The translations under genes and the position numbers were made by a program. A stretch of 64,000 bases of DNA, from NCBI RefSeq assembly GCF_025642135.1, contig NZ_CP106793.1:7346001-7410000 (forward strand), in the 5' to 3' direction. The first letter of the stretch is position 1, and each line of letters starts with the position of its first letter. The DNA is from Streptomyces cynarae (GTDB taxonomy: Bacteria; Actinomycetota; Actinomycetes; Streptomycetales; Streptomycetaceae). Under the pieces are notes generated by a model. That model did no database searches. It was not told the DNA's origin and was given only the letters and a program-made list of their open reading frames with translations. Below, one piece after another: positions 17,793 to 26,964 of the stretch.

Positions 17793-18854
17793 ATGGGCGA
17801 GCATCGGTCCGCAGCGGAGCCTCGGCGGCAGCCTCGTCAGGGCGGATGGTCGCGGCTGACGTCCTCGCGCTTCGTCCCGGCCGTGGTGATCTCCCTCATC
17901 GTCGCGGCCCTGGCCGGGCTCTTCGTCGGCGCCTACTGCCTTGCCATGGCCGCTCCCGTACCGCATCGCATCCCCGTCGCGGTGACGGGAAAGTCGGCCC
18001 AGGGCGAACGGTTCGTCGGCGCGCTGGAGGCCGCGCTGCGCACCTCGCTGGTCCTCCACCCGTATGCCGACTACGACAGGGCCCTCGCCGCGGTCGACGC
18101 ACAACGGGAGTTCGCGATCCTGCAGCGCCGTCCGGCCGGGGTGGAGGTCGACGTGGCGAGCGCGGCGGGTGCGTCGGTCGCCCGGGTCCTCAGCAGGAGT
18201 GCCCCGGAGGTGGGCCGGGCGCTGGGCATCCCCGTTCAGGTCAGGGACGTGAAACCGCTTCCGGCCACCGACCCGCAGGGGCTCGCGCTCTTCTACATCG
18301 CCCTGGGGTCGATCATCCTGGGGTTCGTCGGTGCCATCCAGCTCGGTGTGCACGCCCAGGCGCTGAGCCCCGCCGAACGGATCGCCGCCACCGCCGGCTG
18401 TTCCGTGCTGGGCGGCCTGTCCATCTGCGCCATGACCGACTGGGTGCTCGGCGTGGTGCGGCTGCCGTTCGCCCAGTCGTGGGGCGTCTGCGCGCTCACG
18501 ATGTTCACCGCCGGCATGATCTTCACCGCGTTCGACACCTTCATGGGCCGCTGGGCGCTGCTGCCGACGTGGGTGCTGCTGGTCGTCCTCGGCAACCCCT
18601 CCTCCGGGGGTGCGGTCGCCTGGCCGCTGCTCCCCCCGCTCCTGGGCTTTCTCGGTCGATTCCTGCCACCGGGCGCGTCGGTGAGCGCCCAGCGCAACGC
18701 CATCTATTTCCCTCACGACCAGCACGTCGAGCCCTACGTCGTGCTCGCCGTGTGGTGCTTGGCCGGCATGTCGGTCTTCCTTGCCCGGCATGCCCGCCAC
18801 CCCGGCGGCCAGGCGACCGCACCGGCCACCGCGCCCGGTGCAGGAAGCGCCTGA
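17793..18854 (+). CDS. Integral membrane protein, DUF3533/YhgE-like
   Basis: This 353-residue membrane protein has one N-terminal transmembrane segment (FVPAVVISLIVAALAGLFVGAYC). An extracytoplasmic domain of about 110 residues follows (60-170), then a cluster of five to six hydrophobic helices (about 165-340). This layout matches ABC-2-type permease-like proteins of the DUF3533/YhgE-Pip group, whose function is mostly unknown. No ATPase gene accompanies it. It is transcribed away from GH97, and a TACGAT-like -10 element lies just before the ATG. I assign no transport substrate. Confidence 0.7.
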   Translation: MGEHRSAAEPRRQPRQGGWSRLTSSRFVPAVVISLIVAALAGLFVGAYCLAMAAPVPHRIPVAVTGKSAQGERFVGALEAALRTSLVLHPYADYDRALAAVDAQREFAILQRRPAGVEVDVASAAGASVARVLSRSAPEVGRALGIPVQVRDVKPLPATDPQGLALFYIALGSIILGFVGAIQLGVHAQALSPAERIAATAGCSVLGGLSICAMTDWVLGVVRLPFAQSWGVCALTMFTAGMIFTAFDTFMGRWALLPTWVLLVVLGNPSSGGAVAWPLLPPLLGFLGRFLPPGASVSAQRNAIYFPHDQHVEPYVVLAVWCLAGMSVFLARHARHPGGQATAPATAPGAGSA

Positions 18855-18989
18855 TGATTGGGCACCCGGACCGCCCTGTGGGCCGAGGTGTCCGAGACAT
18901 CGTCGGCTGCGTCGCCGCCCGTGGTCGGTTACGTTGATAAAGCCTGGTCAGAGCGTAGTGACAAGCCGTAACCCACCCGGGGACGCACC

Positions 18990-20576
18990 ATGACCGGCCT
19001 GACCGTCGTCCTTCTGCTCGTGGTCCTGGCCACAGCCGTGGCGACCGGTGCGCGGCGCTGGAGCCTGCCGGCCCCCTCGCTGCTCGTCGTCGCCGGTCTC
19101 GTCGTCGGGCTGATGCCGTGGGTTCCCGAGGTGAGCCTGCCGCCTCACACGATCAACGTGCTGGTGCTGCCGCCACTGCTCTTCGCCTCGGCCGGGGAGA
19201 TCTCCGTCCGTGACCTGCGCACCGTGTGGCGGCCCGTGACCGGCCTGGTCTTCGGCCTGGTCCTCGCCTCCGCCGTCGCCGTCGGGTACGTCGCCCGAGC
19301 GATCACCCCGCTGACCGTCGCGACCGCGTTCATCCTCGGCTCGGTCCTGGCCAGCACCGACCCCGTGGCCGTGACCGCGCTCGGCCGGCGCCTTTCCCTC
19401 CCACCGCGCGTACAGGCCATGGTGCAGGCGGAAAGCCTGTTCAACGACGCCACGTCCCTGGTCCTGTACAAGGTCGCCGTGGCCACCGCGGTTTCCGGCA
19501 GCGCCATCACCTTGTCCGGCACCGTCGAGCAGTTCCTGATCCTCGCAGGCGGGGGAGTCCTCATCGGCGCGGCGGTCGCCGCAGTGGTGACCCTCATCCG
19601 CCGACGGACCGAGGACCCGATGCTGGACACCGTCATCGCACTGGTCACTCCGTACGCCTCGTACGTCATCGCGGAGCAGTCGCACACCTCGGGCGTGACC
19701 GCCGTCATCGTGTCCGGCGTCGTGCTCGGGAGCACCGGTCACAAGCTCAGCAACGCCCCCATCCGCCTTCAGGTCCACGCCGTCTACGACACCGTGGCCT
19801 TCCTGCTGGAGAGCGTCGTCTTCGCCCTCATCGGCCTGGAGCTCCCCTCCGCCGTCCGCCACCTCGCGCACGACGAGCGCGGCTGGCCGCTGTGGGTGCC
19901 GGTGATCGCCTTCACCGTGCTGGCGATCCGCCTGCTGTGGGTGTTCCCGCTGTCCGCCCTGATGCAGCACCGGCACAGCGAGGGTGAGGGTCGTCTCTCC
20001 TGGCGCGTTCCGGCCGTCCTGTCCTGGGCGGGCACCCGGGGCGTCATGCCGCTGGCCGCCACACTCTCCATCCCCCTGACCACCGACGCAGGGGCTCCGC
20101 TGCCGCACCGGGCGCTCATCCTCACACTCACCACCGGGACCGTCGTGCTCACCCTTGTCTTCCAGGGGTTCACCCTCGCCTCGGTCGTCCGCCGTTCCGG
20201 CATCGCCCTGGAACCCGAGCACACCGCCCGCGAGGAGGCCCGGACCCGCCGGCACATCGCCCACGCCGCTCTCGAAGAGCTCAAACAGCTCGGCGATCTG
20301 GATCAGCTCGCCGAACTGGGTGCCGCCGCCGAGGCCGCCTTGAAGCAGGCCCGTCGCCATCTGGAAGCGCGTATCCACCAGGTCGAAGACGCCGACTACA
20401 GCGACCCGGACGCCCGTCCTGCCGACGTCTACCGCGAGATACGCCGGACACTCATCGCCATCGAGGCGGCCGAGCTCCAGCGCCTCTACGAAGCCAACAA
20501 GATCAGCAACGCCACCCGGCGCCGGATCCAGCACGAACTCGACCTCGAGGAAGCCAGCCTCCGCGACCGCGGCTGA
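18990..20576 (+). CDS. Na+/H+ antiporter, CPA1 family
   Basis: This 528-residue cation:proton antiporter has 11-12 transmembrane helices in the first 400 residues. The hallmark TDPVAVTALGRRL and QAESLFNDATSLVLYKV segments are present; the latter holds the ND ion-binding pair of CPA1 antiporters. A hydrophilic, highly charged helical tail of about 120 residues (from VVRRSG onward) faces the cytoplasm and probably regulates activity. It exchanges Na+ (or K+) for H+ in pH and salt homeostasis. It stands alone, with no operon partner. Confidence 0.88.
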   Translation: MTGLTVVLLLVVLATAVATGARRWSLPAPSLLVVAGLVVGLMPWVPEVSLPPHTINVLVLPPLLFASAGEISVRDLRTVWRPVTGLVFGLVLASAVAVGYVARAITPLTVATAFILGSVLASTDPVAVTALGRRLSLPPRVQAMVQAESLFNDATSLVLYKVAVATAVSGSAITLSGTVEQFLILAGGGVLIGAAVAAVVTLIRRRTEDPMLDTVIALVTPYASYVIAEQSHTSGVTAVIVSGVVLGSTGHKLSNAPIRLQVHAVYDTVAFLLESVVFALIGLELPSAVRHLAHDERGWPLWVPVIAFTVLAIRLLWVFPLSALMQHRHSEGEGRLSWRVPAVLSWAGTRGVMPLAATLSIPLTTDAGAPLPHRALILTLTTGTVVLTLVFQGFTLASVVRRSGIALEPEHTAREEARTRRHIAHAALEELKQLGDLDQLAELGAAAEAALKQARRHLEARIHQVEDADYSDPDARPADVYREIRRTLIAIEAAELQRLYEANKISNATRRRIQHELDLEEASLRDRG

Positions 20577-21296
20577 CCGCCGGTCCCGGCACCCGCTCCT
20601 ACGCGGCTGAGGGTGACCGGTGCGCCGACGCTCGGTGCCGCCGCCGGCCCCGGCCACCGCTATGGACCCGTTGCGCTCGCAGGTCGTCGCAGCCGATGCC
20701 AGACTGACGACGTGGCCGTCATGTCACTCTCAGGCGGCACGTTGCGGGCGCAGTGCGCCTGCGCCCGCATCGTTGCCGTCTGCCCTCGGGCGGGCCTCGG
20801 CCTGCCGGTACGAGTGGCATGGTGAGGAGGCCGGGTACCGCCGTGCGCAGTCAGGGAGGCGCCCGTGCCCGCTGGAGGACCTGTCCTGTCGACGACGCCG
20901 CCGAGGGCCCCGCCGCCGAACGGCGCAGCCGTGCCCACGTGCGCCGTCGGGCCGACGACTCCGGACCCGGGGCTTGCCCCGACCGTGACCTGTCCCGCCG
21001 GGACCCGTCCCGACCGGTATCCGTCCCGCCGGGACCCGTCCCGGCCGGTATCCGTCCCGGCCGGTATCCGTCCGGACCCGGTGTCCGTCACGGCCGGTAT
21101 CCGTCCCGCCGGGACCCGTCCCGGCCGGTATCCGTCCGGACCCGGTGTCCGTCACGGCCGGTATCCGTCCCGACCCGGTGTCCGTCACGGCCAGGGACCT
21201 GTGGAAACCTGCCGGTCCGAGGCCGCCCTCGACTGAGGACAACTGAGGACCTGATCGGACCTCGCCCCGGTGGGAAGGCCCAGGGAGGTCTCCCGC
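20577..21296. other. 720-bp intergenic region, no convincing gene
   Basis: Open frames here lack family resemblance and plausible ribosome-binding sites. The notable content is the tandem repeat at about 21000-21192. The final 20 bases contain the GGGAGG ribosome-binding site of the downstream binding-protein gene. The promoter of the pentose transporter operon must lie here. Confidence 0.6.
21000..21192. repeat. Compound GC-rich tandem repeat
   Basis: About 190 bp are built from alternating modules. CCGGTATCCGTC occurs six times, three of them inside a longer unit with GACCCGGTGTCCGTCACGG. CCCGCCGGGACCCGTCC occurs three times. The modules are near-palindromic (GTCCCGCCGGGAC) and could fold into hairpins. 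Copies differ by only a few bases, which indicates recent expansion. It lies 105 bp upstream of the xylF-like start, so it could affect transcription or simply be non-functional slippage. Confidence 0.8.
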
Positions 21297-22391
21297 ATGA
21301 AGACCTGCATACGGAACGCCGTCCTCACTGTGACCGCGGTGTCGGTGTCCGTCGCTCTGGCGGCCTGCGGACAGAGCGGCGAGAGTGCCGTCGGTGGCGG
21401 GAACGGCGGTCCGAGTATCGGCCTGCTGGTGCCGGATGCGGTCACGCCCCGCTGGGAGACGAACGACAGGCCCCTGCTGGAGAAGAAGATCAAGGAGTTG
21501 TGCGGCGACTGCACGGTCGTACACGCCAACGCCCGGGGCGATGTGGCCACCCAGCAGCAGCAAGTCGACTCCATGATCACCAGAGGGGTCGATGCACTGG
21601 TGCTCGTGGCGGTCGACGCCAGGGCGCTCAGTTCCGCGGTCGGGAAGGCGGAGGAGGCGGGTATCCCGGTGATCGCCTACGACCGCCTCTCCGAGGGCCC
21701 CATCTCCGGCTATGTCTCCTTCAACGGCCAGGAGGTCGGCAGGCTCCAGGGCAGGGCGCTCCTGCAAGCCATGCATGAGAGAGGGCACGGCGACGAGATC
21801 GTCATGATCAACGGCGACCCCACCGACCCCAACGCCGTCGCGTTCAAGGAGGGAGCCCTGTCGGTGCTCAGAGGCAAGGTCAAGATCGGTAAGATGTTCG
21901 ACACACCCATGTGGCGGTCGGACCTCGCCAACATGAACATGTCGGGAGCCATCGCCGACCTGGGCGCCGACCACATCAACGGCGTCTACTCCGCCAACGA
22001 CGCCCTCGCCTCCGGCATCATCTCCTCCCTCCGAGCGAACAAGATCAGCCCACTGCCTCCGGTCACGGGCCAGGACGCGGACCTCGGAGGCGTCCGGCGC
22101 ATCGTCGACGGCGAGCAGTACATGACCGTCTGGAAGCCGTTCCAGCCCGAGGCCGCCGCGGGTGCCGCCATGGCCGTGGCCGCCGCCCGCGGCGAAAACC
22201 TCGACCGCATGGCCACCGGCAAGGTGAGCAACCGCAGCGAGAAGGCTGTTCCGGCCGTCCTGCTCACACCGGTGGCCGTGACCGCCGACAACATCAAGGA
22301 CACCCTCGTGAAAGGCGGGGTGTACACGATCCAGCAGATCTGCATTCCCCGACTCAGGGCGGCCTGCGACAAGGCCGGACTCACCGGATAG
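21297..22391 (+). CDS. xylF: Pentose-type ABC transporter substrate-binding lipoprotein (XylF-like)
   Basis: This 364-residue periplasmic-binding-protein family 4 (ribose/xylose) lipoprotein has a signal peptide ending in the lipobox VALAACGQ. The mature fold shows typical motifs such as DSMITRGVDALVLVAVDA and IPVIAYDRL. The D-x-NA segment reads NGVYSANDALASG, and the hinge-proximal TGQDADLGGVRRIVDGEQYMTVWKP strongly recalls D-xylose-binding XylF. I use the ATG at 21297, which follows GGGAGG by 8 bases. It is first in an xylFGH-like operon. The symbol reflects family, and D-xylose is the probable but unproven ligand. Confidence 0.8.
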   Translation: MKTCIRNAVLTVTAVSVSVALAACGQSGESAVGGGNGGPSIGLLVPDAVTPRWETNDRPLLEKKIKELCGDCTVVHANARGDVATQQQQVDSMITRGVDALVLVAVDARALSSAVGKAEEAGIPVIAYDRLSEGPISGYVSFNGQEVGRLQGRALLQAMHERGHGDEIVMINGDPTDPNAVAFKEGALSVLRGKVKIGKMFDTPMWRSDLANMNMSGAIADLGADHINGVYSANDALASGIISSLRANKISPLPPVTGQDADLGGVRRIVDGEQYMTVWKPFQPEAAAGAAMAVAAARGENLDRMATGKVSNRSEKAVPAVLLTPVAVTADNIKDTLVKGGVYTIQQICIPRLRAACDKAGLTG

Positions 22392-22505
22392 GCCCAACAG
22401 GGCCGACGTTGCGGCTGAACAGGCCGAACAGGCCGAGCGGGCGGCTGGACGGGCCGGACAAGCCGTTCACGCTTCACGGCCGGGCCCGGGAAGGAGATGG
22501 TTTCC

Positions 22506-23279
22506 GTGCCGGCTCAACCCCTGCTGGCACTGCACGGCGTCTGCAAGCGCTTCGGCGTCGTTCAGGTCCTCACCGACATCGAACTGGAGGTTCGCGCCGG
22601 GGAGGTCGTGGCGCTTCTGGGCGACAACGGGGCGGGCAAGTCCACCCTGGTCAAGGTGATCTCGGGCGTCGCGCCCGCGGACACGGGCGTCATCGAGTGG
22701 GAGGGAAGGCCGGTGCAGATCAGGCGTCCCCACGACGCCCGGGGACTCGGCATCGCCACCGTCTACCAGGACCTCGCCCTGTGCGGGAACCTCGACGTCG
22801 TCGGCAACCTGTTCCTCGGTCGCGAGATCCGAAAGTGGGGATTCCTCGACGAGGTGGAGATGGAACGCTGCACCCGGGACCTGCTGAAGCGCCTGGCGAC
22901 CGGCCTGGTCGATCTGCGCTGCCCGGTCGTCTCCCTCTCCAGCGGCCAGCGGCAGATGGTCGCCATCGCCCGCTCGCTCCTCGGCGACCCGCGGCTCCTC
23001 CTCCTGGACGAGCCGACGGCCTCCCTCGGCATCCAGCAGACCGCCGAGGTCCTGGAGCTCGTCGACCATCTGCGTGACCGCGGCATGGGGGTACTGCTCA
23101 TCAGTCACAACATGGCCGACGTCAAAGCTCTCGCAGACCGGGCCGCGGTGCTGCGACTGGGCCGCAACAACGGCTTCTTCAACGTGAACACCGCATCTCA
23201 GGAAGAGATCATTTCCTCCATCACCGGGGCCACGGAGAACGTCCCCCATCGGGTGGCCCACCGGGAGGTGGACTGGTGA
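22506..23279 (+). CDS. Sugar ABC transporter ATPase (XylG-like, single domain)
   Basis: This 257-residue ATP-binding protein has Walker A GDNGAGKST, signature SLSSGQRQMVAIARSL and Walker B RLLLLDEPTASLG. The H-loop is in LLISHNMADVK. Most pentose ATPases (RbsA, XylG of Escherichia coli) are about 500 residues with two ATPase domains. This one has a single domain, as in many actinobacterial xylose-type systems, and must dimerise. I prefer the GTG at 22506 because AAGGAG ends 9 bases before it; an ATG at 22497 abuts the same AAGGAG too closely. The stop overlaps the permease start by 4 bp. Confidence 0.85.
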   Translation: MPAQPLLALHGVCKRFGVVQVLTDIELEVRAGEVVALLGDNGAGKSTLVKVISGVAPADTGVIEWEGRPVQIRRPHDARGLGIATVYQDLALCGNLDVVGNLFLGREIRKWGFLDEVEMERCTRDLLKRLATGLVDLRCPVVSLSSGQRQMVAIARSLLGDPRLLLLDEPTASLGIQQTAEVLELVDHLRDRGMGVLLISHNMADVKALADRAAVLRLGRNNGFFNVNTASQEEIISSITGATENVPHRVAHREVDW

Positions 23280-24544
23280 AAGAGAGCCGCAAGAGGGCAG
23301 ACGACACGCGGGCCGCCCCCGCCGCCCCCCGTCAGCCGCAACCCGGGCGGAAGATCGTCCCTGTCCTGGCGGGCTGGGCCGCGGCGTCCCGGCGCAGGTT
23401 CATCGCCGGTGAACTGGGCTCGCTCCCGGTCATCCTCGTGCTCGCCGCGGTGTGGATCGTCTTCCAGTCCCTCAACCCCAACTTCCTCTCACCCAGGAAC
23501 CTGTCCAACCTCAGTGTCGACATCGTGGGCACGGGCCTGATCGCGGTCGGCATCGTCTTCGTGCTGCTGATCGGCGAGCTCGATCTGTCGGTCGGCTCGA
23601 TCAGCGGCCTGGCGGCGGCCGTCTTCGCCGTACTGAACGTCAACAACGGCATGCCCGAATGGCTCGCCGTCATCCTCGCCGTCCTCACGGGCACCGCGAC
23701 GGGGACCATCCAGGGCTTCTCCGTCGCCCGGACCCGCGTACCCGCGTTCGTGGTCACGCTGGCGGGACTGCTGACCTGGAACGGCGTCATGCTCTACATC
23801 CTCGGCACCACCGGCACCATCGACCTCGACGAGAACGGTTTCGTCGCCCAGCTGACCAGCTACTACTTCGGCAACCACAGCGTCGCCTACGGTCTGGCGG
23901 CCTCCGGCGCCGGCCTGCTGTTCCTCATCTCCTACCGGGACAGGCACCGCCGGCGCGCCCTCGACCTGCCGCACCGCTCACTCGGGGAGATCGGGGTACG
24001 CACGGGAGCACTCGCGGTGGTCGCGTTCGGCGCCGCCTACGTACTCAACCGGTTCCAGGGCCTGCCGCTGGCCCTCCTGATCTTCCTCGTCATCACGGCC
24101 GGCCTGGACATCCTCCTGCGCGGCACACGCTACGGACGGCAGGTCTACGCCCTCGGCGGCGGCATCGAGGCGGCCCGCCGCGCCAGTCTCAGCGTGGTCT
24201 GGGTACAGACCGCGGTGCTCGCGTTCTCGGGCACGATGGCCGCGATCGGCGGCCTGTTCCTCGCCTCACGGATCACCTCCGTGAGCCAGTCCTCCGGCTC
24301 GGGCGTCCTGCTGCTGAACGCCATCGCGGCCGCGGTCATCGGCGGTACCAGCCTGTTCGGCGGACGCGGCACCACCTGGTCCGCGGTGCTCGGCGCGCTG
24401 ATCATCCAGTCGATCTCCTCGGGCATGGCGATCACGGGCATCCCGGTCGCCGTCCAGTTCGTGATCACCGGCGGGGTGCTGTTCGCGGCGGCGGTCATCG
24501 ACGCGCTGTCCCGACGGTCGCAGGAGGCGCATGGGCGGGCGTGA
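23276..24544 (+). CDS. Sugar ABC transporter permease (XylH-like)
   Basis: This 422-residue permease of the ribose/xylose (BPD_transp_2) family has about ten transmembrane helices. Family motifs include GIVFVLLIGELDLSVGSISGL early and NAIAAAVIGGTSLFGGRGTTWSAVLGALII late. An extra hydrophilic loop near residues 215-240 (RDRHRRRALDLPHRSLGE) is usual for XylH. The GTG start overlaps the ATPase stop (GTGA). With the two upstream genes it forms a complete importer. After it the sequence passes into a region of different character. Confidence 0.85.
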   Translation: MKESRKRADDTRAAPAAPRQPQPGRKIVPVLAGWAAASRRRFIAGELGSLPVILVLAAVWIVFQSLNPNFLSPRNLSNLSVDIVGTGLIAVGIVFVLLIGELDLSVGSISGLAAAVFAVLNVNNGMPEWLAVILAVLTGTATGTIQGFSVARTRVPAFVVTLAGLLTWNGVMLYILGTTGTIDLDENGFVAQLTSYYFGNHSVAYGLAASGAGLLFLISYRDRHRRRALDLPHRSLGEIGVRTGALAVVAFGAAYVLNRFQGLPLALLIFLVITAGLDILLRGTRYGRQVYALGGGIEAARRASLSVVWVQTAVLAFSGTMAAIGGLFLASRITSVSQSSGSGVLLLNAIAAAVIGGTSLFGGRGTTWSAVLGALIIQSISSGMAITGIPVAVQFVITGGVLFAAAVIDALSRRSQEAHGRA

Positions 24545-24579
24545 GAACCGAACGACGGGCGGCCGAGGGTGTCACTGCT

Positions 24580-24790
24580 TCACGCGGACAGTCGGAGTCA
24601 TCCCTTGAGACCCCTGGTGGCCGTTCCAGGCGACCGAGCGCGCATTGCTGATGACCTCCCTCCTGGAGCCCGCGCTGCCCCTCCCGCAGCAGCCGGGCCG
24701 CGGCTTCCCGGCCGTAGGAGATGGCAGCCCTGTCGGAGCCGAGCTGGTACTGCTTGGAGTGGAAGCAGGGGGCTCCAAAGGCGATGTGCG
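24580..24790 (-). other. Possible gene remnant at the island boundary
   Basis: Between the permease stop and the DUF262 gene, the minus strand reads as plausible Streptomyces coding sequence for about 60 codons (FHSKQYQLGSDRAAISYGR, then EAAARLLREGQRG). It has no usable start or downstream extension. I do not recognise the family. It may be a decayed gene fragment left when the island inserted next to the transporter operon, or chance. The rest of 24545-24830 shows only the GGGGGGA ribosome-binding site before 24831. Confidence 0.3.
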
Positions 24791-24830
24791 GATAGGATGC
24801 GGGCCGAACTGGCCACTCGTGGGGGGAATC

Positions 24831-26756
24831 GTGAAACAGTCCAACGAGCCGATCATCTCGCCAGTGGAAGACTTGCTGAACGGCAAGATCGTGATCCCGT
24901 CCATTCAGCGCGACTTCGTTTGGATGCGCACAGACGTACGCGATCTGTTCGACTCCCTGTATCGGGGTTACCCAGTCGGTGCGCTGCTCCTCTGGGAAAC
25001 CAACCTTCAGGCCCCCTTCCGGACGGCGGCTGTAGTCCAGTCAGCCAAGCCTTCCCAGCGGCCGCTGTACCTCCTTGACGGTCAGCAGCGACTCACCTCG
25101 CTTGCCTGGGTCTACCGGCCCGAATCCAAGGCTGACGGCCGCCTCATCGACCTCCGCTTCGACGTGCGGACGGAGGAGTTCGTCAATCCCAGCGCGGTCC
25201 AGCGCAAGGACCCCCTCCTGATCCCCGTCTCGGCGATCTTGCAGGACGGGGTCCAGTTCTACGAGATCCTGTTGGACGCCGGGGTGGAGATGCGGCACCC
25301 GGAGTTCAAGGAGTGGACCAAGCGCCTTCAGAAGGTCAATGACATCCGCAAGCAGCAGATCGTCGTGGTCACCTACAGTTCCGACGACTACGAGGAGGTC
25401 GCCGAAGTCTTCGCCCGGCTCAACAAGGGCGGACGCAGGCTCTCCAAGGGCGACCTGGTCTACAGCGCCATCGCGGCTCGCTGGGCAGATGGCCTTCAGA
25501 CCATGGACTCCTTCCACGAGGAGTTGAAGGACATCGGCTTCGCCTTGGACCGTGAGGCAGTCCTGCGGCTCATGAGCCTGCTCGCGGGGACGGGCGCCCG
25601 CCATATCAAGCTCATCGGCGCTGCGATGGACGCGTCTGCTCTCAAAGAAGCTTGGCAGGCCACCGAGACTGCGCTTCGTCTCGCCATTGACTTCCTTCGC
25701 GGAGAGTGCGGGATCCCCCGTTCGGACGTACTCACCTCGCCGAACGCCGTGGTGGTCCCGGCACTGCTGCTGCACCATCGCCAGGGGAAGCTTCTGCCCG
25801 AAGAGGTCGGGCTGCTGCGCCGCTGGGTCTACACGGCGATGGCCTTCAGCCACTACTCACTGCAGGTTGAGGGGAAGCTGGACGCCGAAGCACGCCTGAT
25901 CAAGGGCCGGGGCGGAGAGCAACTGTTCACCGAACTCATCCGTCGCGCCTTCGGTCCGCGCTCCGTGGACAGCCCGATTCACCCTAGGGACCTGGAACAG
26001 AAGTACTCGACTCATCCCTTCTTCCGTCTGCTCTACATCGCCGCACTTCAGGGGAAGGCCAAGGACTGGGCGACCAACACCGCCATCAACGATCAGCCCA
26101 TCAGTTCCGGCGCCAAGATCGAGTTTCACCACGTCTTTCCTCGGGCGCGAGTGCAGGCGACGTTCCCAAAGGAGGAGTGGAACAGTCTGGCCAACCTCGC
26201 GTTCGTGACGGGACAGACCAACAAGATGATCGGCTCCAAGCTGCCCGCCGAGTACATGGCGGAAATCGCGCCGGAACGCCTGGCCGAGCAGTGGATTCCT
26301 GACGCTCCGGAGCTCCGGTCCCTGGACCGGTTCCCCGACTTCCTGGCCGCACGCAGGCGCTTGCAGGCCAACGTCCTCAACCGGCTACTGGGACTTCCGG
26401 CGTACGCCGGCCAGGACACCCACCGGGACATCGACGAACCGCCTGCCGATGAGGAGGTAATCGCAGAGGACCCCACCGCCCCCAAACCCGTAGGGGCGAC
26501 CGTTCAAGATCTCCGCACGGAGAATGGCGTCGAGGTCTACGCGATCTACGAAGGCCGACGCGTCAATGGTTACTACGACCCCTCGTCCCGAACCGTGACC
26601 ATTCCCTCCGGCCCGGGCCGAGGCGAATACGGGACTCCCAGCGGAGCGGCAGTCGCCGTGGTACAGGCCCTCAACCCACACGTCAATCCGAACCGCAACG
26701 GGTGGTCCTTCTGGACTGTCACAGCCACAGGTAAGTTGCTGCAAAGCATCCGGTAG
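24831..26756 (+). CDS. GmrSD-like DUF262/HNH nuclease with C-terminal RAMA-like domain
   Basis: This protein of about 641 residues has the layout of type IV restriction proteins. An N-terminal DUF262 (ParB/Srx-like NTPase) domain has IPSIQRDFVW near residue 25 and LYLLDGQQRLTSL near 80. A middle helical region follows, then a DUF1524-type HNH nuclease motif with IEFHHVFPRARV near 430 and NLAFVTGQTNKMIGSK after it. GmrSD relatives cut DNA with modified bases. The last 75 residues (GVEVYAIYEGRRVNGYYD ... NGWSFWTVTATGKLLQSIR) resemble the RAMA domain, thought to sense modified DNA. I chose the GTG at 24831 behind GGGGGGA. Base composition is somewhat less GC-rich than in the neighbours, in keeping with transfer. 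Confidence 0.8.
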   Translation: MKQSNEPIISPVEDLLNGKIVIPSIQRDFVWMRTDVRDLFDSLYRGYPVGALLLWETNLQAPFRTAAVVQSAKPSQRPLYLLDGQQRLTSLAWVYRPESKADGRLIDLRFDVRTEEFVNPSAVQRKDPLLIPVSAILQDGVQFYEILLDAGVEMRHPEFKEWTKRLQKVNDIRKQQIVVVTYSSDDYEEVAEVFARLNKGGRRLSKGDLVYSAIAARWADGLQTMDSFHEELKDIGFALDREAVLRLMSLLAGTGARHIKLIGAAMDASALKEAWQATETALRLAIDFLRGECGIPRSDVLTSPNAVVVPALLLHHRQGKLLPEEVGLLRRWVYTAMAFSHYSLQVEGKLDAEARLIKGRGGEQLFTELIRRAFGPRSVDSPIHPRDLEQKYSTHPFFRLLYIAALQGKAKDWATNTAINDQPISSGAKIEFHHVFPRARVQATFPKEEWNSLANLAFVTGQTNKMIGSKLPAEYMAEIAPERLAEQWIPDAPELRSLDRFPDFLAARRRLQANVLNRLLGLPAYAGQDTHRDIDEPPADEEVIAEDPTAPKPVGATVQDLRTENGVEVYAIYEGRRVNGYYDPSSRTVTIPSGPGRGEYGTPSGAAVAVVQALNPHVNPNRNGWSFWTVTATGKLLQSIR

Positions 26757-26964
26757 CGGATTGCGGAATGGGACGCCTGGCCGCAGCCGCATACGGCCGG
26801 TCCCCGAATGGCGGCGTCGCCAACGAGTGACGCAGCAGTGCGAGGTGTGGTGTGCGCGACCCTGGTTGACTTGTCCGCGCGGACTGCCGGTGGCGGAGCT
26901 CTGGCAGGGCAGTCCGTGCTCCCGGCACACCGATGGCTTGGACGCACCGACGAGGGAAGTCGAC

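Noticed and set aside
21000..21192. CRISPR-like repeat array
   Set aside because: Modules are contiguous or alternate without unique spacers, and no cas genes are present. It is a tandem repeat.
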